49,123 bases of DNA from Saccoglossus kowalevskii (taxonomy: Eukaryota > Hemichordata > Enteropneusta > Harrimaniidae), in the NCBI RefSeq assembly GCF_000003605.2, contig NW_003154153.1, forward strand, positions 1 to 49,123. Reading direction: 5' to 3'. The position numbers and the translations under genes were made by a program. The notes under the pieces are model-generated. The model made no database searches. It saw only the letters and a program-made list of their open reading frames with translations, and was not told where the DNA came from. Shown in pieces: positions 36,721 through 47,990 of this stretch; position 1 is the stretch's first letter; each line of letters opens with the position of its first letter.

Positions 36721-38924
36721 AATTGATAGTTGTAATGTAATGTAATCCATTTAGCATGGTTAGTGTATGTCAGATGTAATTGATAGCTGTAATGTAATCC
36801 ATTTACCATGGTTGGTGTATATCAGATGTAATTGATATCTGTAATGTAATCCATTTAGCATGGTTTGTGTATATCAGATGTAATTGGTAGCTGTAATGTA
36901 ATCCATTTAGCATGGTTAGTGTATATCAGATGTAATTGGTAGCTGTAATGTAATCCATTTAGCATGTTTAGTGTATATCACATGTAATTGATAGCTGTTA
37001 TGTAATCGCTTTAACATGGTTGTTGTATATAAGATGTGATTGATAGTTGTGATGTAATCTATTTAGCATGATTGGTGTATATCAGATGTAATTGATAGCT
37101 GTAATATAATGTAATCCATTTAGCATGGTTAGTGTATGTCAGATGTAATTGATAGCTGTAATGTAATCCATTTACCGTGGTTGGTGTATATCAGATGTAA
37201 TTGATATCTGTAATGTAATCCATTTAGCATGGTTTGTGTATATCAGATGTAATTGGTAGCTGTAATGTAATTCATTTAGCATGGTTAGTGTATATCAGAT
37301 GTAATTGGTAGCTGTAATGTAATCCATTTAGCATGGTTAGTGTATATCAGATGTAATTGGTAGCTGTAATGTAATCCATTTAGCATGGTTAGTGTATATC
37401 AGATGTAATTGAAAGCTGCAATGTAACCCATTTAGCATGGTTGGTGTATATCAGATGTAATTGAAAGCTGTAATGTAATCCATTTAGCATGGTTAGAGTA
37501 TATCAGATGTAATTGATACCTGTGATGTAATCCATTTAGCATGGTTGGTGTATATCAGATGTAATTGATAGCTGTAATGTAATCCATTTAGTATGGTTGG
37601 TGTATATCAGATGTAATTGATAGCTGTGATGTAATCCATTTAGCATGGTTGGTGTATATCAGATGTAATTGGTAGCTGTATGTAATTCATTTAGCATGGC
37701 TGGTGTATATCAGATGTAATTGATATCTGCAATGTAATCCATTTAGCATGGTTAGTGTATATCAGATGTAATTGGTAGCTGTAATATAATCCATTTAGCA
37801 TGGTTAGTGTATATCAGATGTAATTGATAGCTGTAATGTAATCCATTTAGCATGTTTATTGTGTTATAGATGTAATTGATAGCTGTGATGTAATCGTTTT
37901 AACATGGTTGTTGTATATCAGATGTAATTGATAGTTGTGATGTAATCTATTTAGCATGATTGGTGTATATCAGATGTAATTGATAGCTGTAATGTAATGT
38001 AATCCATTCAGCATGGTTAGTGTATGTCAGATGTAATTGATAGCTGTAATGTCATCCATTTACCATGGTTAGTGTATGTCAGATGTAATTGATAGCTGTA
38101 ATGTAATCCATTTAGTATGGTTAGTGTATATCAGATGTAATTGGTAGCTGTAATGTAATCCATTTAGCATGGTTAGTGTATATCAGATGTAATTGAAAGC
38201 TGCAATGTAACCCATTTAGCATGGTTGGTGTATATCAGATGTAATTGAAAGCTGTAATGTAATCCATTTAGCATGGTTGGTGTATATCAGATGTAATTGA
38301 TACCTGTGATGTAATCCATTTAGTATGGCTGGTGTATATCAGATGTAATAGGTAGCTGTAATGTAATCCATTTAGTATGGTTGGTGTATATCAGATGTAA
38401 TTAATAGCTGTGATGTACTCCATTTAGCATGGTTGGTGTATATCAGATGTAATTGATATCTGTAATGTAATCCATTTAGCATGGTTTGTGTATATCAGAT
38501 GTAATTGATATCTGTAATGTAATCCATTTAGCATGGTTAGTGTATATCAGATGTAATTGAAAGCTGTAATGTAATCCATTTAGCATGGTTGGTGTATATC
38601 AGATGTAATTGAAAAACTGTAATGTAATCCATTGAGCATGGTTGGTGTATATCAGATGTAATTGATAGTTGTGATGTAATCTATTGAGCATGATTGGTGT
38701 ATATCAGATGTAATTGATAGCTGTAATGTAATTTAATCCATTTAGCATGGTTTGTGCATATCAGATGTAATTGGTAGCTGTAATGTAATCCATTTAGCAT
38801 GGTTAGTGTATATCAGATGTAATTGATAGCTGTAATGTAATCCATTTTGCATGGTTAGTGTATGTCAGATGTAATTGATATCTGCAATGTAATCCATTTA
38901 GCATGGTTGGTGTATATCAGATGT

Positions 38925-40520
38925 AATTGATAGTTGTGATGTAATCCATTTACCATTCTTGGTGTATATCAGATGTAATTGATGTCTGTAATGTAATCCA
39001 TTTAGCATGGTTTGTGCATATCAGATGTAATTGGTAGCTGTAATGTAATCCATTTAGCATGGTTAGTGTATGTCAGATGTAATTGATAGCTGTAATGTAA
39101 TATATTTAGCATGGTTGGTGTATATCAGATGTAATTGATATCTGCAATGTAATCCATTTAGCATGGTTGGTGTATATTAGATGTAAATGAGGGCTGTAAT
39201 GTAATCCATTTAGCATGGTTGTTGTATATCAGATGTAATTGATATCTGCAATGTAATCCATTTAGCATGGTTGTTGTATATCAGATGTAATTGATATCTG
39301 CAATGTAATCCATTTAGCATGGTTGGCGTATATCAGATGTAATTGGTAGCTGTGATATAATCCATTTAGCATGGTTGGTGTATATCAGATGTAATTGAAA
39401 GCTGTAATGTAATCCATTTAGCATGGTTGGTGTATGTCAGATGTAATTGAAAGCTGTAATATAATCCATTTAGCATGGTTAGTGTATATCAGATGTAATT
39501 GATAGCCGTAATGTAATCCATTTAGTATGGTCTGTATGTCAGATGTAATTGAAAGCTGTAACGTAATCCATTTAGCATGGTTGGTGTATATCAGATGTAA
39601 TTGAAAGCTGTAATGTAATCCATTTAGCATGGTTGGTGTATGTCAGATGTAATTGGTAGCAGTAATGTAATCCATTTAGCATGGTTAGTGTATGTCAGAT
39701 GTAATTGAAAGCTGTAATGTAATCCATTTAGCATGGTTGGTGTATGTCAGATGTAATTGAAAGCTGTAATGTAATCCATTTAGCATGGTTGGTGTATGTC
39801 AGATGTAATTGAAAGCTGCAATGTAATCAATTTAGCATGGTTGGTGTATGTCAGATGTAATTGAAACCTGTAATGTAATACATTTAGCATGGTTAGTGTA
39901 TATCAGATGTAATTGATAGCTGTAATGTAATCCATTTATGGTTGATGTATATCAGATGTAATTGATAGCTGTGATGTAATTCATTTAGCATGGTTAGTGT
40001 ATATCAGATGTAATTGATAGATGGGATGTAATCCATTTAGCATGGTTGGTGTATATCAGATGTAATTCAAACTGTAATGTAATCCATTTAGCATGGTTGG
40101 TGTATGTCAGATGTAATTGAAAGCTGTAATGTAATCCATTTAGCATGGTTGGTGTATATCAGATGTAATTGATAGCTGTGATGTAATCCATTTAGCATGG
40201 TTGGTGTATATCAGATGTAATCCATTTAGCATGGTTTGTGTATATCAGATGTAATTGGTTGCTGTAAAGTAATCCATTTAGCATGGTTAGTGTATATCAG
40301 ATGTAATTGGTAGCTGTAATGTAATCCATTTAGCATGGTTAGTGTATATCAGATGTAATTGATAGCTGGGATGTAATCCATTTAGCATGGTTGGTGTATA
40401 TCAGATGTAATTGATATCTGCAATGTAATCCATTTAGCATGGTTGGTGTATATCAGATGTAATTGGTAGCTGTAATGTAATCCATTTAGTATGGTTGGTG
40501 TATATCAGATGTAATTGATA
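38925..40520. repeat. 1.6-kb duplicated block, partner at about 42205-43855
   Basis: The blocks align at an offset of 3,335 over most of their length, and the right copy has one additional monomer (GATAGTTGTAATG) near 42,470. Shared rare states include AAATGAGGG, GATAGCCGTAATG, the 50-bp unit, GTAATACATTTAGC, the shortened CCATTTATGGTTGATG monomer (39932 and 43267), GATAGATGGGATG and a 34-bp unit. Related modules lie at 3.4-4.5 and 5.5-6.6 kb, so this is the same lineage as the 2,116-bp unit. Confidence 0.83.
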
Positions 40521-40579
40521 GCTGTGATGTAATCCATTTAGCATGGTTGGTGTATATCAGATGTAATTGGTAGCTGTAA

Positions 40580-40751
40580 TGTAATCCATTTAGCATGGTT
40601 GGTGTATATCACATGTAATCCATTTAGCATGGTTGGTGTATATCAGATGTAATTGGTAGCTGTAATGTAATCCATTTAGCATGGTTGGTGTATATCACAT
40701 GTAATCCATTTAGCATGGTTGGTGTATATCAGATGTAATTGATATCTGCAA
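40580..40751. repeat. 86-bp duplicated dimer (34 + 52 bp)
   Basis: A 34-bp truncated unit followed by a full 52-bp unit occurs twice in direct succession, starting at 40580 and 40666. Both truncated copies carry the state TATCACATG in place of TATCAGATG, which ties them to one very recent event. The partner region at 22.2 or 43.8 kb lacks this arrangement. Confidence 0.8.
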
Positions 40752-43700
40752 TGTAATCCATTTAGCATGGTTAGTGTATATCAGATGTAATTGGTAGCTG
40801 TAATGTAATCCATTTAGCATGGTTAGTGTATATCAGATGTAATTGATAGCTGGGATGTAATCCATTTAGCATGGTTGGTGTATATCAGATGTAATTGATA
40901 GCTGTAATGTAATGTAATCCATTTAGCATGGTTAGTGTATGTCAGATGTAATTGATAGCTGTAATGTAACCCATTTACCATGGTTGGTGTATATCAGATG
41001 TAATTGATATCTGTAATGTAATCCATTTAGCATGGTTTGTGTATATCAGATGTAATTGGTAGCTGTAATGTAATCCATTTAGCATGTTTAGTGTATATCA
41101 TATGTAATTGATAGCTGTTATGTAATCGCTTTAACATGGTTGTTGTATTTAAGATGTGATTGATAGTTGTGATGTAATCTATTTAGCATGATTGGTGTAT
41201 ATCAGATGTAATTGATAGCTGTATATAATGTAATCCATTTAGCATGGTTAGTGTATGTCAGATGTAATTGATAGCTGTAATGTAATCCATTTACCGTGGT
41301 TGGTGTATATCAGATGTAATTGATATCTGTAAATCCATTTAGCATGGTTTGTGTATATCAGATGTAATTGGTAGCTGTAATGTAATTCATTTAGCATGGT
41401 TAGTGTATATCAGATGTAATTGGTAGCTGTAATGTAATCCATTTAGCATAGTTAATGTATGTCAGATGTAATTGATAGCTGTAATGTAATCCATTTAGTA
41501 TGGTCGGCGTATATCAGATGTAATTGATATCTGCAATGTAATCCATTTAGCATGGTTGGTGTATATCAGATGTAATTGGTAGCTGTAATGTTATCCATTT
41601 AGCATGGTTGGTGTATATCAGATGTAATTGATATCTGCAATGTAATCCATTTAGCATGGTTGGTGTATATCAGATGTAATTGATATCTGCAATGTAATCC
41701 ATTTAGCATGGTTGGTGTATATAAGATGTAATTGATATCTGCAATGTAATCCATTTAGCATGGTTCGTGTATATCAGATGTAATTGGTAGCTGTAATGTA
41801 ATCCATTTAGCATGGTTAGTGTATATCAGATGTAATTGATAGCTGTAATGTAATCCATTTAGCATGTTTATTGTGTTATAGATGTAATTGATAGCTGTGA
41901 TGTAATCGTTTTAACATGGTTGTTGTATATCAGATGTAATTGATAGTTGTGATGTAATCTATTTAGCATGATTGGTGTATATCAGATGTAATTGATAGCT
42001 GTAATGTAATGTAATCCATTCAGCATGGTTAGTGTATGTCAGATGTAATTGATAGCTGTAATGTCATCCATTTACCATGGTTAGTGTATGTCACATGTAA
42101 TTGATAGCTGTAATGTAATCCATTTAGCATGGTTGGTGTATATCAGATGTAATTGATATCTGGCTGTGATGTAATCCATTTACCATTCTTGGTGTATATC
42201 AGATGTAAATTGATAGTTGTGATGTAATCCATTTACCATTCTTGGTGTATATCAGATGTAATTGATGTCTGTAATGTAATCCATTTAGCATGGTTTGTGC
42301 ATATCAGATGTAATTGGTAGCTGTAATGTAATCCATTTAGCATGGTTAGTGTATGTCAGATGTAATTGATAGCTGTAATGTAATATATTTAGCATGGTTG
42401 GTGTATATCAGATGTAATTGATATCTGCAATGTAATCCATTTAGCATGGTTGGTGTATATCAGATGTAATTGATAGTTGTAATGTAATCCATTTAGCATG
42501 GTTGGTGTATATTAGATGTAAATGAGGGCTGTAATGTAATCCATTTAGCATGGTTGTTGTATATCAGATGTAATTGATATCTGCAATGTAATCCATTTAG
42601 CATGGTTGTTGTATATCAGATGTAATTGATATCTGCAATGTAATCCATTTAGCATGGTTGGCGTATATCAGATGTAATTGGTAGCTGTGATATAATCCAT
42701 TTAGCATGGTTGGTGTATATCAGATGTAATTGAAAGCTGTAATGTAATCCATTTAGCATGGTTGGTGTATGTCAGATGTAATTGAAAGCTGTAATATAAT
42801 CCATTTAGCATGGTTAGTGTATATCAGATGTAATTGATAGCCGTAATGTAATCCATTTAGTATGGTCTGTATGTCAGATGTAATTGAAAGCTGTAACGTA
42901 ATCCATTTAGCATGGTTGGTGTATATCAGATGTAATTGAAAGCTGTAATGTAATCCATTTAGCATGGTTGGTGTATGTCAGATGTAATTGGTAGCTGTAA
43001 TGTAATCCATTTAGCATGGTTAGTGTATGTCAGATGTAATTGAAAGCTGTAATGTAATCCATTTAGCATGGTTGGTGTATGTCAGATGTAATTGAAAGCT
43101 GTAATGTAATCCATTTAGCATGGTTGGTGTATGTCAGATGTAATTGAAAGCTGTGATGTAATCCATTTAGCATGGTTGGTGTATGTCAGATGTAATTGAA
43201 AGCTGTAATGTAATACATTTAGCATGGTTAGTGTATATCAGATGTAATTGATAGCTGTAATGTAATCCATTTATGGTTGATGTATATCAGATGTAATTGA
43301 TAGCTGTGATGTAATTCATTTAGCATGGTTAGTGTATATCAGATGTAATTGATAGATGGGATGTAATCCATTTAGCATGGTTGGTGTATATCAGATGTAA
43401 TTGAAACTGTAATGTAATCCATTTAGCATGGTTGGTGTATGTCAGATGTAATTGAAAGCTGTAATGTAATCCATTTAGCATGGTTGGTGTATATCAGATG
43501 TAATTGATAGCTGTGATGTAATCCATTTAGCATGGTTGGTGTATATCAGATGTAATCCATTTAGCATGGTTTGTGTATATCAGATGTAATTGGTTGCTGT
43601 AATGTAATCCATTTAGCATGGTTAGTGTATATCAGATGTAATTGGTAGCTGTAATGTAATCCATTTAGCATGGTTAGTGTATATCAGATGTAATTGATAG

Positions 43701-43859
43701 CTGGGATGTAATCCATTTAGCATGGTTGGTGTATATCAGATGTAATTGATATCTGCAATGTAATCCATTTAGCATGGTTGGTGTAAGTCAGATGTAATTG
43801 GTAGCTGTAATGTAATCCATTTAGTATGGTTGGTGTATATCAGATGTAATTGATAGCTG

Positions 43860-46800
43860 TAATTTAATCCATTTAGCATGGTTAGTGTATATCAGATGTA
43901 ATTGATAGCTGGGATGTAATCCATTTAGCATGGTTAGAGTATATCAGATGTAATTGATAGCTGTAATGTAATCCATTTAGCATGGTTAGTGTATATCAGA
44001 TGTAATTGATAGCTGGGATGTAATCCATTTAGCATGGTTAGAGTATATCAGATGTAATTGATAGCTGTAATGTAATCCATTTAACATGGTTAGTGCATGT
44101 CAGATGTAATTGATAGCTGTAATGTAATCCATTTAGCATGGTCGGCGTATATCAGATGTAATTGATATCTGCAATGTAATCCATTTAGCATGGTTAGTGT
44201 ATGTCAGATGTAATTGATAGCTGTAATGTAATATATTTAGCATGGTTGGTGTATATCAGATGTAATTGATATCTGTAATGTAATCCATTTAGCATGGTTA
44301 GTGTATATCAGATGTAATCGATATCTGCAATGTAATCCATTTAGCATGGTTGGTGTATATCAGATGTAATTGATATCTGCAATGTAATCCATTTAGCATG
44401 GTTGGTGTATATCAGATGTAATTGATATCTGCAATGTAATCCATTTAGCATGGTTGGTGTATATCAGATGTAATTGATATCTGCAATGTAATCCATTTAG
44501 CATGGTTAGAGTATATCAGATGTAATTGATAGCTGTAATGTAATCCATTTAGCATGGTTGGTGTATATCAGATGTAATTGATATCTGCAATGTAATCAAT
44601 TTAGCATGGTTAATGTATGTCAGATGTAATTAATAGCTGTAATGTAATCCATTTAGTATGGTTGGTGTATATCAGATGTAATTGATAGCTGGCTGTGATG
44701 TAATCCATTTACCATTCTTGGTGTATATCAGATGTAATTGATATCTGTAATGTAATCCATTTAGCATGGTTTGTGCATATCAGATGTAATTGGTAGCTGT
44801 AATGTAATCCATTTAGCATGGTTAGTGTATATCAGATGTAATTGATAGCTGTAATGTAATCCATTTTGCATGGTTAGTGTATGTCAGATGTAATTGATAG
44901 CTGTAATGTAATATATTTAGCATGGTTGGTGTATATCAGATGTAATTGATATCTGCAATGTAATCCATTTAGCATGGTTGGTGTATATCAGATGTAATTG
45001 ATAGTTGTAATGTAATCCATTTAGCATGGTTGGTGTATATTAGATGTAATTGATAGTTGTAATGTAATATATTTAGCATGGTTGGTGTATATCAGATGCA
45101 ATTTATAGCTGCAATGTAATCCATTTAGCATGGTTGGTGTATATCAGATGTAATTGATAGTTGTAATGTAATCCATTTAGCATGGTTGGTGTATATCAGA
45201 TGTAATTGATATCTGCAATGTAATCCATTTAGCATGGTTTGTGTATATCAGATGTAATTGGTAGCTGTAATGTAATCCATTTATCATGGTTGGTGTATGT
45301 CAGATGTAATTGAAAGCTGTAATGTAATCCATTTAGCATGGCTAGTGTATATCAGATGTAATTGATATCTGCAATGTAATCCATTTAGCATGGTTAATGT
45401 ATGTCAGATGTAATTAATAGCTGTAATGTAATCCATTTAGTATGGTTGGTGTATATCAGATGTAATTGATAGCTGGCTGTGATGTAATCCATTTACCATT
45501 CTTGGTGTATATCAGATGTAATTGATATCTGTAATGTAATCCATTTAGCATGGTTTGTGCATATCAGATGTAATTGGTAGCTGTAATGTAATCCATTTAG
45601 CATGGTTAGTGTATATCAGATGTAATTGATAGCTGTAATGTAATCCATTTTGCATGGTTAGTGTATGTCAGATGTAATTGATAGCTGTAATGTAATATAT
45701 TTAGCATGGTTGGTGTATATCAGATGTAATTGATATCTGCAATGTAATCCATTTAGCATGGTTGGTGTATATCAGATGTAATTGATAGTTGTAATGTAAT
45801 CCATTTAGCATGGTTGGTGTATATTAGATGTAATTGATAGTTGTAATGTAATATATTTAGCATGGTTAGAGTATATCAGATGTAATTGATAGCTGTAATG
45901 TAATCCATTTAGCATGTTTATTGTGTTTCAGATGTAATTGATAGCTGTGATGTAATCGTTTTAACATGGTTGTTGTATATCAGATGTAATTGATTGTTGT
46001 GATGTAATCTATTGAGCATGATTGGTGTATATCAGATGTAATTGATAGCTGTAATGTAATGTAATCCATTTAGCATGGTTAGTGTATGTCAGATGTAATT
46101 GATAGCTGTAATGTAATCCATTTACCATGGTTAGTGTATGTCAGATGTAATTGATAGCTGTAATGTAATCCATTTAGCATGGTTAGTGTATATCAGATGT
46201 AATTGAAAGCTGCAATGTAACCCATTTAGCATGGTTGGTGTATATCAGATGTAATTGAAAGCTGTAATGTAATCCATTTAGCATGGTTAGAGTATATCAG
46301 ATGTAATTGATACCTGTGATGTAATCCATTTAGCATGGTTGGTGTATATCAGATGCAATTGATAGCTGTAATGTAATTTATTTAACATGGTTAGTGCATG
46401 TCAGATGTAATTGATAGCTGTAATGTAATCCATTTAGCATGGTCGGCGTATATCAGATGTAATTGATATCTGCAATGTAATCCATTTAGCATGGTTGGTG
46501 TATATCAGTTGTAATTGGTAGCTGTAATGTAATCCATTTAGTATGGTTGGTGTATATCAGATGTAATTGATATCTGTAATGTAATCCATTTAGCATGGTT
46601 AATGTAAGTCAGAGGTAATTGATAGCTGTAATGTAATCCATTTAGTATGGTTAGTGTATATCAGATGTAATTGATAGCTGGGATGTAATCCATTTAGCAT
46701 GGTTAGAATATATCAGATGTAATTGATAGCTGTAATGTAATCCATTTAACATGGTTAGTGCATGTCAGATGTAATTGATAGCTGTAATGTAATCCATTTA

Positions 46801-47990
46801 GCATGGTCGGCGTATATCAGATGTAATTGATATCTGCAATGTAATCCATTTAGCATGGTTGGTGTATATCAGATGTAATTGATATCTGTAATGTAATCCA
46901 TTTAGCATGGTTAGTGTATATCAGATGTAATTGATATCTGCAATGTATTCCATTTAGCATGGTTAGTGTATATCAGATGTAATTGATATCTGCAATGTAA
47001 TCCATTTAGCATGGTTGGTGTATATCAGATGTAATTGATATCTGCAATGTAATCCATTTAGCATGGTTGGTGTATATCAGATGTAATTGATATCTGCAAT
47101 GTAATCCATTTAGCATGGTTGGTGTATATCAGATGTAATTGATATCTGCAATGTAATCCATTTAGCATGGTTAGAGTATATCAGATGTAATTGATAGCTG
47201 TAATGTAATCCATTTAGCATGGTTGGTGTATATCAGATGTAATTGATATCTGCAATGTAATCCATTTAGCATGGTTGGTGTATATCAGATGTAATTGATA
47301 TCTGCAATGTAATCCATTTAGCATGGTTAGAGTATATCAGATGTAATTGATAGCTGTAATGTAATCCATTTAGCATGTTTATTGTGTTTCAGATGTAATT
47401 GATAGCTGTGATGTAATCGTTTTAACATGGTTGTTGTATATCAGATGTAATTGATAGATGTGATGTAATCTATTTAGCATGATTGGTGTATATCAGATGT
47501 AATTGATAGCTGTAATGTAATGTAATCCATTCAGCATGGTTAGTGTATGTCAGATGTAATTGATAGCTGTAATGTCATCCATTTACCATGGTTAGTGTAT
47601 GTCAGATGTAATTGATAGCTGTAATGTAATCCATTTAGTATGGTTGATGTATATCAGATGTAATTGGTAGCTGTAATGTAATCCATTTAGCATGGTTAGT
47701 GTATATCAGATGTAATTGGTAGCTGTAATGTAATCCATTTAGCATGGTTAGTGTATATCAGATGTAATTGAAAGCAGCAATGTAACCCATTTAGCATGGT
47801 TGGTGTATATCAGATGTAATTGAAAGCTGTAATGTAATCCATTTAGCATGGTTGGTGTATATCAGATGTAATTGATACCTGTGATGTAATCCATTTAGTA
47901 TGGCTGGTGTATATCAGATGTAATTGATATCTGTAATGTAATCCATTTAGTATGGTTGGTGTATATCAGATGTAATTAATACCTGTGATG
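43860..47990. repeat. HOR-type satellite near the right end
   Basis: This stretch holds blocks copied elsewhere: 44,545-45,240 (partner 26,280-26,975), 45,195-45,995 (partner 30,020-30,820, offset 15,173), 46,642-47,296 (partner 8,140-8,794), and a CATGTTTATTG to TATGGCTGG module from about 47,370. At 43,900-44,050 a pair of GATAGCTGGGA/TTAGAG monomers is repeated after 104 bases. No other sequence type is seen. Confidence 0.75.
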
